A stretch of DNA of 64,000 nucleotides from assembly GCA_014337915.1 (NCBI GenBank), contig QUBU01000001.1, positions 62,001-126,000 of the forward strand. The letters run 5' to 3'. Positions 44,124 through 52,523 of the stretch are shown here, one piece after another. The notes under the pieces are model-generated. The model searched no databases and was not told the DNA's origin. It saw nothing but the letters and a program-made list of their open reading frames with translations. This stretch comes from Gammaproteobacteria bacterium. GTDB taxonomy: Bacteria > Pseudomonadota > Gammaproteobacteria > Steroidobacterales > GCA-2729495. The position numbers were made by a program, and so were the translations under genes. The stretch's first letter is position 1; every line of letters starts with the position of its first letter.

Positions 44124-44573
44124 CTAATCGAGCTTGAACTCGATGACTTCCCACTGGCCGGAGGCATCATTGCGCGCCAGCCGCTTGATGGCCTCGGTGA
44201 TGCTGCGATTGTTCCAGTCGACGATGTCGTCCGCCTTGTCGAGCAGCGACTTCTTGATCGCGATCGTTTCGCCGAAGGACTTGATGGCGAGCACAGGCTT
44301 CTTCATGCCCTTTGCGGTGTCAATCTCGAAGGTGACCAGCACCGGATTGATGGCAAACAGCGTCACCGGCATGATGACAATTTCCGCCTGTTCGATCTGC
44401 CGGCGCAGTTCCTCGCGCATCGAATCGCCGTCGCCAACCTTCATGTCGAGCCGGCTGCAGTTCTGGTAGTAGAAGTTCGGGCGGCTTTCCAGGTACTCGA
44501 ATACCTTCATGTGGTCCGGGTGCTCGGCAAACGTATGCACCACGAAAACCTTGATGGGGTTGCTTTCGGACAT
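44124..44573 (-). CDS. TIR-like domain protein (ThsB/MTH538 type)
   Basis: 149 residues, essentially one domain. IKVFVVHTFAEHPDHMKVFE (7-26), the DxxMREELRRQIEQAEIVIMPV segment, FEIDTAKGMKKPVLAIKSFG and ADDIVDWNNRSITEAIKRL follow the TIR-like family PF08937, seen in the Thoeris protein ThsB and in stand-alone proteins. In ThsB-type proteins this fold makes a NAD-derived signal; here the usual partner ThsA is absent. It is divergent from an EEP-family hydrolase gene (109-base gap). Family confident, antiviral role inferred only. Confidence 0.85.
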   Translation of the reverse strand: MSESNPIKVFVVHTFAEHPDHMKVFEYLESRPNFYYQNCSRLDMKVGDGDSMREELRRQIEQAEIVIMPVTLFAINPVLVTFEIDTAKGMKKPVLAIKSFGETIAIKKSLLDKADDIVDWNNRSITEAIKRLARNDASGQWEVIEFKLD

Positions 44574-44682
44574 CTACGACCTCCCGCGCCATGCCGCGCC
44601 GCCACGCGGCCGGGAATCCGTCACGGATTTGCCCCGGCCGAGGTTCCAACCTTGGTTGACGAGGAATTAAACTGTCAAGGAC

Positions 44683-45429
44683 ATGCGTCTTCTTGTCTAT
44701 AACATCCGCTACGCCGTCGGCGCGGGGGCTCCCGCCCATGTGCCCGTGCCAGGTGCCGGGTACCTGTTCGGCAACCCCGGCAATCTCGACAACATCATCG
44801 GCTTCCTGAAGGCAGAAGCGCCGGACATCGTCGGCCTGATCGAGGTCGATATCGGTTCGGTGCGCAGCGGCCGCGTGAACCAGGCGGAGGCAATTGCCAG
44901 CGCCCTCGGCCACTACTCCTGCTACGAATGCAAGTATGGCGAGGAATCGGTGAACCAGTATCTGCCGATCCTGCGCAAGCAGGCCAATGCATTCCTGGCG
45001 AAGCCTGGTGTTGCGGGCGAGCGCTTCCACTACTTCGACACCGGCATCAAGCGCCTGATCATCGAGCTGGAACTCGATGGGGTGGCGATCTTCCTGGTGC
45101 ACCTGTCGCTCAAGTACCGCCACCGGCATTTCCAGCTGCGCCATCTCTACGAGCTGGTGAAGCGCTGCCGGAAGCCAGTTATTATTGCCGGTGATTTCAA
45201 TACGTTCTGGGGTGAAGATGAGATTTTCCTTTTTAAGGAATCCCTTGGACTGCGCAGCGCCAACATCGGCGGGCTGGCATCGTTCCCCAGTCGCGCGCCA
45301 AGGCTGGAACTGGATTTCATCCTCTACGGCCCGGGCATCGAAGTGACGGACTTCCGCATTCCCCAGATCGGGTTCTCCGACCACCTGCCCCTGGTCTGTG
45401 ATTTCGAGACGGTACCAGCCCGGAAGTGA
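44683..45429 (+). CDS. Endonuclease/exonuclease/phosphatase (EEP) family protein
   Basis: 248 residues of the DNase I-like fold. Metal and catalytic motifs are complete: LLVYNIRYAVG (Asn), DIVGLIEVDIGS (Glu), VIIAGDFNTFWGEDE (Asp, Asn), LDFILYGPGI and FSDHLPLVCDF (Asp-His). The family includes nucleases and phosphodiesterases; the substrate is not readable. No signal peptide. The next gene, a fused beta-oxidation enzyme, starts 5 bases downstream (or overlaps as GTGA). Divergent from the TIR-like gene, so the two share a control region. Confidence 0.88.
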   Translation: MRLLVYNIRYAVGAGAPAHVPVPGAGYLFGNPGNLDNIIGFLKAEAPDIVGLIEVDIGSVRSGRVNQAEAIASALGHYSCYECKYGEESVNQYLPILRKQANAFLAKPGVAGERFHYFDTGIKRLIIELELDGVAIFLVHLSLKYRHRHFQLRHLYELVKRCRKPVIIAGDFNTFWGEDEIFLFKESLGLRSANIGGLASFPSRAPRLELDFILYGPGIEVTDFRIPQIGFSDHLPLVCDFETVPARK

Positions 45430-45434
45430 CCGCC

Positions 45435-47474
45435 ATGGCAGGCCAGGACCCACTACATAACTGGAGGCTGGAGCGCGACACAAGCGGCGTTGCCTGGTTG
45501 GCCATCGATGTCAGGGCGAACACGGTCAACGTCCTGTCGCGCGCTGTCATGGAGGAACTCGACGGCCTGCTCCGGGACCTTGAGACGAACCCTCCAGCTG
45601 GCCTGGTGCTCCACTCCGGCAAGCCCGGCTGCTTCGTGGCCGGGGCAGATATTCACGAGTTCCCGGCCATCCAGTCGGCGGAAGAGGCAACTGAACTGGC
45701 AAGCCGCGGGCAGGCGATCATCGGCATGCTGGAGGCCCTGCCCTGCCCGAGCGTGGCGGTCCTCGACGGCACGGCACTCGGTGGTGGCCTGGAACTCGCC
45801 CTGGGGACCACCTGGCGCCTGGCCGTGAGCTCGGACCGGCCGACACTCGGGTTGCCCGAGGTCCAGCTCGGCCTGCATCCGGGCCTCGGTGGCACCGTGC
45901 GGCTGCCGCGCCTGGTCGGTGTGCGCAAGGCGATGGCCATGATGCTGACCGGTCGATCCATCACGGTCACCGAGGCGGTGGCCTGTGGTCTCGTTGATAC
46001 CATCTGCGAGTTGCCGGAGTGGCGCGAAGCTGCTGTAGCCCTGCTGTCACGACCGCGGCCGCGCCGCAGCCCGCCGGTCTTGGACAGGCTGCTCGCCTCG
46101 CCGCTGGCCCGTAGCTACGTGGCACGTTCGCTCGAGCAGAAGACGCGTCGCAAGGCGGACCCGCGGCACTACCCGGCGCCTGGTGCCATGATCGAACTAT
46201 GGCGCAAGCATGCTGCGCAGGGGCCCGCTGCTTTCGCTGCCGAAGCCCGGTCCTTTGGCCAGCTCGCTGTCAGCCAGACTTCGCGCAACCTGGTCCGCGT
46301 ATTCTTCCTGCAGGAGCGGCTGAAGAACACAGGTGCCGCCCTGGCCGTGCCCGCGCGCCGGGTTCACGTGGTCGGTGCTGGCGTCATGGGCGGCGACATC
46401 GCTGCCTGGTGCGCGTACCGCGGCCTCGACGTCACGCTGCAGGATCGCGAGGCACGGTTCGTGGAGCCCGCACTGGAGCGGGCCCATGCGTATTTCCGCC
46501 GCAAGATCGACGACCCGGCGAGGCTGGAGGAAACCCGCTCCCGCCTCAGGGCCGACGTCGCCGGCGAGGGCGCGGCCGATGCCGATGTGGTCATCGAGGC
46601 AATCTTCGAGGACCTGCAGGCCAAGCAGCAGCTTTTCGGGGCGCTTGAGCGACGTATCCGGCCCGGCTGCATCCTCGCCACCAACACCAGCAGCATTCCG
46701 TTGCAGGACCTGATGTCCTGCCTGGCGAATCCGGGCCGTCTCATCGGGCTGCACTTCTTCAACCCGGTGGCCAGCCTGCCGCTGGTGGAAGTGGTGCAGA
46801 CCGACGCCACGGATGCCGCGGTACTGGCCGCCGGCCTGGCGTTCGCGAGACAGATCGGCAAGCTGCCGCTGCCCTGTCGCAGCCATCCCGGATTCCTCGT
46901 CAACCGCGTGCTGGCGCCGTACCTGGCGGAAGCCATGGCGCTCGTGGAGGAAGGTGTCGCGTTGCCGGACATCGATCGCGCGGCCACCGAATTCGGCATG
47001 CCAATGGGCCCGGTTGAACTCGCCGATTCCGTGGGGCTGGACATCGCGCTCCATGTCGCCCGCATCCTGGGGCCGGTCATCCAGCGACCGGTGTCGCCGG
47101 TGCTGGAGCGGATGGTGACCGACGGCCGCCTCGGCCGGAAGGCAGGCAAGGGCTTCTACCTGTACCAGGAGGGTCGGCCGGTCAAACCGCAGGGTTCCAC
47201 CAGCGACATACCTCCCGAGATCGGTGAGCGCCTGGTGCTCGCCCTGGTCAACGAAGCGGCGCAGTGCCTCGCCGAAGGCATCGTCGCCGATGCGGATCTC
47301 GTCGATGCAGGCGTGATCTTCGGCACTGGCTTTGCTCCCTTCCGCGGCGGTCCCCTGCACTACGCCAGACAGGCCGGCATTGGCTCGGTGACTGGGCGCC
47401 TCCAGGCTCTAGCCGGAAAATACGGGCCGCGGTTCCAGCCGTCCGCCGGCCTCGAGGAGCTCGCCCGACGATGA
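45435..47474 (+). CDS. Fused enoyl-CoA hydratase / 3-hydroxyacyl-CoA dehydrogenase (FadB/FadJ-like)
   Basis: Two steps of fatty acid beta-oxidation. 679 residues, shorter than FadB (729). The hydratase part has CFVAGADIHEF and VAVLDGTALGGGLELAL (oxyanion hole) and GLPEVQLGLHPGLGGTVRLP with the catalytic Glu; the dehydrogenase part has the NAD-binding VHVVGAGVMGGDIAAW, ATNTSSIP and GLHFFNPV with the catalytic His, and ends with the C-terminal repeat domains. ATG 45435 has GGAAG 8 bases upstream; GTG 45426 would overlap the EEP stop. No thiolase gene is beside it. Confidence 0.94.
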   Translation: MAGQDPLHNWRLERDTSGVAWLAIDVRANTVNVLSRAVMEELDGLLRDLETNPPAGLVLHSGKPGCFVAGADIHEFPAIQSAEEATELASRGQAIIGMLEALPCPSVAVLDGTALGGGLELALGTTWRLAVSSDRPTLGLPEVQLGLHPGLGGTVRLPRLVGVRKAMAMMLTGRSITVTEAVACGLVDTICELPEWREAAVALLSRPRPRRSPPVLDRLLASPLARSYVARSLEQKTRRKADPRHYPAPGAMIELWRKHAAQGPAAFAAEARSFGQLAVSQTSRNLVRVFFLQERLKNTGAALAVPARRVHVVGAGVMGGDIAAWCAYRGLDVTLQDREARFVEPALERAHAYFRRKIDDPARLEETRSRLRADVAGEGAADADVVIEAIFEDLQAKQQLFGALERRIRPGCILATNTSSIPLQDLMSCLANPGRLIGLHFFNPVASLPLVEVVQTDATDAAVLAAGLAFARQIGKLPLPCRSHPGFLVNRVLAPYLAEAMALVEEGVALPDIDRAATEFGMPMGPVELADSVGLDIALHVARILGPVIQRPVSPVLERMVTDGRLGRKAGKGFYLYQEGRPVKPQGSTSDIPPEIGERLVLALVNEAAQCLAEGIVADADLVDAGVIFGTGFAPFRGGPLHYARQAGIGSVTGRLQALAGKYGPRFQPSAGLEELARR

Positions 47475-47583
47475 GACCCCGTGCCTTTCTCGCCGCCAGA
47501 GCTTGTGGTTACAATACCGCGCCTATCGCCGGGCCCGCTCGGCCGGCACCGATGCACATCCATTCTGAACGCCGCAGCGACGC

Positions 47584-48630
47584 ATGACAGGAATTCCTCT
47601 GAGCATCGACATTCTCCGGCGGTTCACCCCGCTGGACAGCCTGAAGCGCGAGAACATCGCGGCACTGGCGAAGAAGGTGCAGAGCCACCAGCTCGAGGGC
47701 GGCAAGATCCTGTTCAAGGAAGGTGACAGCGAGCGGCGGACCTTCTATCTTCTGTCCGGCAGCCTGCAGCTCACCAACCAGGAAGGGTCGCTGAAGACTA
47801 TCCGAGCAGGCAGCGACGAGGCGCGCAACCCGGTGTCGGCCATGCTGCCACGGCGCTGGACGGCCAAGGCGGTTGACCGTGTGGAGTACATTTCCATCGA
47901 CACCGACCTGCTCGACGTGATGCTGACCTGGGACCAGACAGGCAGCTACGAGGTCAGCGACCTCAATACGACGCAGACGGCGCCGGCGCCTGACGACTGG
48001 ATGACGACGCTACTGCAGACCAAGGCCTTCCACCGCGTGCCGCCGGCCAACATCCAGGCGGTCTTCATGCGCATGCAACGGGTCAACTGCAATGCCGGCG
48101 ACGTGGTCATCAAGCAGGGCGACGAAGGCGATTTCTTCTATGCCATCACCCGTGGCCGCTGCAGCGTCACCCGGGAAACACCGCTCAACAAGGACGGGAT
48201 CAAGCTCGCCGAGCTTGGCGTCGGCGACACATTTGGCGAAGAGGCGCTGATTTCCGAGACCAAGCGCAACGCCACCGTGACCATGCTGACAGACGGCTCG
48301 CTGATGCGCCTCGGCAAGGAAGATTTCCGCACGCTCCTCAATGAGCCGATGCTCGACTGGGCCACCTACCAGGAGGCGCGACAGATCGTCGCCCAGGGTG
48401 GCAAGTGGCTCGACGTGCGCCTGCCTAGCGAGTTCGAGAGCTTCCACGAGTCGGGCGCCATCAACATCCCGCTTTATTTCATGCGCCTCAAACTCGGGAC
48501 ACTCGATCCATCGCTGACCTACGTCGTCTGCTGCGACACCGGTCGCCGCAGTTCCGCGGGTGCCTTCATCCTCAACGAGCGTGGCTTCGACACACGGGTA
48601 CTCAAGGGCGGCCTCAACGTCCGGGTCTGA
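47584..48630 (+). CDS. Tandem cyclic-nucleotide-binding domains fused to a rhodanese domain
   Basis: 348 residues. Two CNB domains (about 10-115 and 140-255) then rhodanese (260-345). The second CNB has an intact phosphate-binding cassette, DTFGEEALISETKRNATVTM, so it may bind cAMP or cGMP; the first lacks it (RNPVSAMLPRRWTAKA). The rhodanese domain has the catalytic loop VCCDTGRRSSAG with its Cys and LDVRLPSEFESFHESGAINI. No DNA-binding helix-turn-helix is seen, so this is not a Crp-type regulator. Free-standing, with a TACAAT hexamer at 47510 that may be its -10. Convergent with the PilZ gene. Confidence 0.88.
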   Translation: MTGIPLSIDILRRFTPLDSLKRENIAALAKKVQSHQLEGGKILFKEGDSERRTFYLLSGSLQLTNQEGSLKTIRAGSDEARNPVSAMLPRRWTAKAVDRVEYISIDTDLLDVMLTWDQTGSYEVSDLNTTQTAPAPDDWMTTLLQTKAFHRVPPANIQAVFMRMQRVNCNAGDVVIKQGDEGDFFYAITRGRCSVTRETPLNKDGIKLAELGVGDTFGEEALISETKRNATVTMLTDGSLMRLGKEDFRTLLNEPMLDWATYQEARQIVAQGGKWLDVRLPSEFESFHESGAINIPLYFMRLKLGTLDPSLTYVVCCDTGRRSSAGAFILNERGFDTRVLKGGLNVRV

Positions 48631-48662
48631 CGGCCGGTGCGGCTGCGAACGCCCTCGCCCGT

Positions 48663-49001
48663 CTACATGGTATGCGTTGGCTTGTCGCCGCCCAGTGCGC
48701 CGGCAAGGTAATTTTCGATCTTCTTCTGGGTCGCGCCTCCATCCTGGTCGCTGAACTGCACGCCAATGCCTGCAGTCCGTTTGCCCTGTGCGCCCTTTGG
48801 CGTGACCCAGATGACCTTGCCGGCAACCGGAATCTTCTCGTCCTCGCCCATGAGGTTGAGCAGCATGAAAACCTCGTCGCCGAGCCGGTAGCTGCTGTTG
48901 GTCGGGATGAACAGCCCGCCATTGCGCACGAATGGCATATAGGCCAGGTACAGGGCGCTTTTGTCCTTGATGGTGAGCGTCAACAGGCCTGGCTTGGACA
49001 T
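48663..49001 (-). CDS. pilZ: PilZ domain protein
   Basis: 112 residues resembling the type IV pilus PilZ proteins encoded after holB in Pseudomonas and Xanthomonas. ALYLAYMPFVRNGGLFIPTN is near-identical in plan to those, and VFMLLNLMGEDEKIPVAGKV and TAGIGVQFSDQDG follow. The canonical c-di-GMP-binding RxxxR is absent, as in PilZ itself, so it probably acts through protein contacts in pilus assembly. It lies 25 bases after holB at the end of the fab/holB operon. The ATG at 49001 begins the family pattern. Confidence 0.92.
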   Translation of the reverse strand: MSKPGLLTLTIKDKSALYLAYMPFVRNGGLFIPTNSSYRLGDEVFMLLNLMGEDEKIPVAGKVIWVTPKGAQGKRTAGIGVQFSDQDGGATQKKIENYLAGALGGDKPTHTM

Positions 49002-49026
49002 CGTGCAGTGCTCTCCGATCCCGGGG

Positions 49027-50019
49027 TCATGCAAACCAGCGCTGCAGCAATGCCGCGTACTGGAGGTCTGCTTTGACGGCCCTCGCGCCGGTGCGGCGCA
49101 GCTCCTCAACCTCGGCAAGTCGATGCAGCAGCGTCTGCATGTTTAGGGCTTTTCCCGCGTTTTGCAAGGGCTGGTTGCCGACAATCCCTGCCTGAGTCGA
49201 AACCTGGCCTGAAGCGCTGCCGCGGACTGCCGAAGACAGTGTCCAGTAGAGCCACTGCGCAACCAGTTCATTGTCATGTTCAGCCCAGCGCTGCGCCACT
49301 GCCACCGGACTCTCGCGGCCGGCCGCCAGCTGGCGCAGGTCGTCGTGCAACTGGCGAGCCTTCCCGGAAAAATTGTCCTGGTGCAGGGCCAATGCGCGCA
49401 GTGGCGCCCCGCCCGCGACTTCCAGCAGCAGCTGCCAGTCTGCTTCGCCACCCCGGGCCCGGAGCCACTCCACCGCAGCGTCCGGTTCCGGGCGGCGCAC
49501 GGCCAGCCGCTGGCAGCGACTGAGTATTGTGGCCGGGAGCACGGCCGGTGACGAGGCGACCAGGATGATGAACCCGCCTGCCGGGGGTTCCTCGAGCGTC
49601 TTGAGCAGGCTATTGGCTGCTGCTGTCGTCAGGCTGTCGGCTGGACAGACCAACGCCACCCGTGCGCCACCCTGGTGACTCTTCAGCTGCAGGAACCCGA
49701 TCATCTCACGCACAGCCTCCACCGGAATGACGCTTTTCTCGGGTGGCGGCTGCAGGAACATGAAATCGGCATGACCCATCGCGCCCTGCTCCAGGGCACC
49801 CGGGTCCGGCATCGAAAAATGTGCCAGGCGGTTATGGGGGATTCCGAGCAGATGCGCTGCGTACCAGAGCGCGAGGATTCGGCGGCCGCTGCCAGGTATT
49901 CCGTGGATCAGCAAGGCCTGCGAGTTGCGCTTCCGCTCTTGCCCAGCCGCCAGGCTTGCCGCCGGCCCCTGGAGCCAGAACGGAAGATCTGCAAACCCTT
50001 TTTTATCAATCACTAGCAA
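49027..50019 (-). CDS. holB: DNA polymerase III delta' subunit
   Basis: Clamp-loader subunit. 330 residues. ALLIHGIPGSGRRILALWYA corresponds to Walker A but with Arg where Lys binds ATP, as expected for the inactive delta' subunit; HADFMFLQP, NSLLKTLEEPPAGGFIILV and the SRC motif in ILSRCQRL are family features. It overlaps the 3' end of tmk by 14 bases, the usual tmk-holB order. Confidence 0.93.
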   Translation of the reverse strand: MLVIDKKGFADLPFWLQGPAASLAAGQERKRNSQALLIHGIPGSGRRILALWYAAHLLGIPHNRLAHFSMPDPGALEQGAMGHADFMFLQPPPEKSVIPVEAVREMIGFLQLKSHQGGARVALVCPADSLTTAAANSLLKTLEEPPAGGFIILVASSPAVLPATILSRCQRLAVRRPEPDAAVEWLRARGGEADWQLLLEVAGGAPLRALALHQDNFSGKARQLHDDLRQLAAGRESPVAVAQRWAEHDNELVAQWLYWTLSSAVRGSASGQVSTQAGIVGNQPLQNAGKALNMQTLLHRLAEVEELRRTGARAVKADLQYAALLQRWFA

Positions 50020-50677
50020 TGCTTTTTTGAAATGACTCTAGAAATACGTCCAGAGCCCTGCTGAGCGCCTCCTGCACCTCGGGCAGCTCGCAGCCGGCAT
50101 CGATGACCCGGAATCGCCCGGGCTCGCCACGCGCCCTGTCCAGATAGCAGGCACGGACGCGGTCGAAGAAATCGCGTCCCTCGAGTTCGAAACGGTCTGC
50201 TGTTCCGCGCTGGTCACGCCGGGTTCGGGTGCCCTGCCAGCTGGCATCCAGCAGCAGGGTCAGGTCCGGCCTGAACGCTCCCTGCACCGATGCTTCGAGA
50301 CTGGCGATCAACGTTACCGGCAATCCCCGACCTCCACCCTGGTACGCATAGCTGGCGTCGGTGAACCGGTCGCACACCACCCATTGTCCCTGTTCGAGCG
50401 CAGGCCAGACGAGTTCGCGAAGATGGGCGGCACGCGCTGCGAACATCAGCAGGAGTTCGGTCAGGGGCGGCATCGACCCTGGATCCCCTGCCAGCAGCAC
50501 TTCACGGATCCTCTCCGCCACAGGAACGCCGCCTGGTTCCCGGGTCATGACCACGGTCTTGCCCGCCGCACGCAGGCGCTCGGCAACGAATGCCAGGTTG
50601 GTGGATTTTCCGGAACCCTCGACACCCTCCAGCGTGATGAAGGCGCCGCGCCCTGGATGCTCCGATGCCGCTGTCAT
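50006..50677 (-). CDS. tmk: Thymidylate kinase
   Basis: Phosphorylates dTMP to dTDP. 223 residues: P-loop FITLEGVEGSGKSTN (13-27), the DR[YF] motif with VVCDRFTDASYAYQGGGRGL, TREPGGVPVAE, and the lid region QRGTADRFELEGRDFFDRVR. The TREPGG and GRG-type residues are E. coli-like. Overlaps mltG by 4 bases and holB by 14, pointing to a single transcript. Confidence 0.96.
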   Translation of the reverse strand: MTAASEHPGRGAFITLEGVEGSGKSTNLAFVAERLRAAGKTVVMTREPGGVPVAERIREVLLAGDPGSMPPLTELLLMFAARAAHLRELVWPALEQGQWVVCDRFTDASYAYQGGGRGLPVTLIASLEASVQGAFRPDLTLLLDASWQGTRTRRDQRGTADRFELEGRDFFDRVRACYLDRARGEPGRFRVIDAGCELPEVQEALSRALDVFLESFQKSIASD

Positions 50678-51696
50678 TTGGCGTTTTCCCGCAGGGATTC
50701 CAGATACCTCCGCACGGCAGCGTTGTGCTCGCGCAGCGTCGCCGTGAAGACATGGCTGCCGTCGCGATTCGGGCTGGCCACGAAGTAAAGCGAATCCGAG
50801 GTGTCGGGATGTACCGCTGCGAGGATGGATGCCTCTCCCGGCAGCGAAATCGGTGTCGGCGGCAGTCCTGCGCGCGTGTAGGTGTTGTATGGGGTATCCC
50901 GACCCAGCTGCCGGCGCGTGAGATCCCCGGTGAAGTCCTCCCCGAGGCCATAAATGACGGTCGGGTCGGTCTGCAACTTCATGCCGGTCTTGAGCCGCCG
51001 GATCAGGACACCGGCCACCTGTGGCCGCTCCCGGTCGAGCGCGGTCTCTTTTTCGACGATCGACGCCAGGATCAGTGCCTCATAAGGACTCCGCAACGGC
51101 AGGCCGGCAGCGCGTCCCGCCCATGCCTGGTCGAGTATCACCTGCATGCGCTCATGGGCCATGCGCAGCAACGCCAGGTCGGTGGTTCCCTTCGGAAAGC
51201 GATAGGTGTCCGGGAAGAACCAGCCTTCGGCCCTGGCGCCTGGCAATTCAGCGGCGCGCGCGAGCGCGTCGTCATCCACATCATTCAGGGTCGGGCGGAT
51301 GTAGCTGCTCTTGCGCAGCGCCCTGACGAGATCCCGGGTTGTCCAGCCTTCGACGATGGTCAGGGAATGCAGCTTGACCCGCCCCTCGACCAGTTGCTGC
51401 AGCAGGCCCCTGGGGGTTGTACCGGCGGCGATTTCATACTCGCCGGCCTTGATTGAGTCTGCATGGCCCAGCAGGCGCGCGTACGCCACCAGTACGGCCG
51501 GATAGCGCAACACGTCATCAGAAGCCAGCCGGTCGCCCAGCGCTCGCAGCGACATGCCTGCCGGCACATCGACCGTCAGGCCATCGTCCGGGAGTTTCAT
51601 GGCCTGGTTCAGCACGCTCTGGCCAAAGAACCACGTGCCGGCGATCAGGCCCAGCAACAGGCAGGCCACAACCAGGACCCGTCGCATCATGCGCAA
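50674..51696 (-). CDS. mltG: Endolytic murein transglycosylase MltG
   Basis: Inner-membrane lytic transglycosylase that ends nascent glycan strands. 340 residues with one N-terminal anchor (RVLVVACLLLGLIAGTWFFG), a LysM-like region (VDVPAGMSLRALGDRLA) and the catalytic YceG domain with SPYEALILASIVEKETALDR containing the catalytic Glu, LQTDPTVIYGLG and PTPISLPGEASILAAVHP. Overlaps pabC by 10 bases. Confidence 0.95.
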   Translation of the reverse strand: MRMMRRVLVVACLLLGLIAGTWFFGQSVLNQAMKLPDDGLTVDVPAGMSLRALGDRLASDDVLRYPAVLVAYARLLGHADSIKAGEYEIAAGTTPRGLLQQLVEGRVKLHSLTIVEGWTTRDLVRALRKSSYIRPTLNDVDDDALARAAELPGARAEGWFFPDTYRFPKGTTDLALLRMAHERMQVILDQAWAGRAAGLPLRSPYEALILASIVEKETALDRERPQVAGVLIRRLKTGMKLQTDPTVIYGLGEDFTGDLTRRQLGRDTPYNTYTRAGLPPTPISLPGEASILAAVHPDTSDSLYFVASPNRDGSHVFTATLREHNAAVRRYLESLRENAK

Positions 51697-52523
51697 GCCT
51701 CGGGAACGCCACGCTCACGCAACGCCTGCGCCAGGACCCGTGTCAGTTGCCGCCCGGGGAACGGCTGCCCGGCGTATGAGGCCACGGGCCGCAGGCCCGT
51801 CAGCGCATTGGTCAGGAACATCTCGTCAGCATCCTGCAACATCACGACGTCCATGCAAGTCTCCCTCGTGGCGATTCCACGTTCCCTGGCGCACTCCAGC
51901 ACCAGGCTGCGCATGATCCCGGCAACCCCGCCCTGCGACAAGTCCGGCGTCAGCAGGACTCCTCCCCGGACCACGAAGACATTTGCTGAGGTAGCGCCAA
52001 TGACCTGGCCGCTGGCGCCACACATGATGCCTTCATCGCTCCCGGTCCGCGCCAGTTCTGCGCGGGCCAGCACATTATCAAGCCTGTTGAGCGTCTTCAT
52101 GCCCGCCAGCGCGGGATTGATGCTCGCTGGTGTCTGGCAGCGAAGGACCGCCAGCCCACCCGCGGGCGGTTCCGGAACCGGGCCTGGATAAAAGGCCAGG
52201 ACCCGGCTCGGGTTTGGGTCTCCGGGCGGAGCGTAGCCCCTGGGTCCGCGACCCCTGGTCAACGTCAACCTGACCGTGCCATGTGAAGCCCCGGCAGCCA
52301 GCGCGATGATTTCCCGTTCCAGGGTGGCGGCATCCGGAGCCGGCATGCCAAGGCGGACGCAGCCTCGCGCGAGCCGCTGCAGATGCCGGTCGAGGAACCT
52401 TGGCCCGGCAGATCGCCAGGCGATGGTCTCGAACAGCCCGTCGCCATAGGCGAAACCGCGGTCATCGGGATGGACCAGCCCCCCGGGCTGCCCGTCGACC
52501 AGCCATCTGGGTTCCCGGGTCAT
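51687..52523 (-). CDS. pabC: Aminodeoxychorismate lyase
   Basis: PLP enzyme turning aminodeoxychorismate into 4-aminobenzoate for folate. 278 residues of fold type IV. DRGFAYGDGLFETI at residues 21-34, the PLP Lys in LAGMKTLNRLDNVLAR, GSDEGIMCGASGQVIGATSA and TPDLSQGGVAGIMRSLVLE are family patterns. It overlaps pabB by 4 bases, so the two folate-branch enzymes are translated together. Confidence 0.94.
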   Translation of the reverse strand: MTREPRWLVDGQPGGLVHPDDRGFAYGDGLFETIAWRSAGPRFLDRHLQRLARGCVRLGMPAPDAATLEREIIALAAGASHGTVRLTLTRGRGPRGYAPPGDPNPSRVLAFYPGPVPEPPAGGLAVLRCQTPASINPALAGMKTLNRLDNVLARAELARTGSDEGIMCGASGQVIGATSANVFVVRGGVLLTPDLSQGGVAGIMRSLVLECARERGIATRETCMDVVMLQDADEMFLTNALTGLRPVASYAGQPFPGRQLTRVLAQALRERGVPEACA

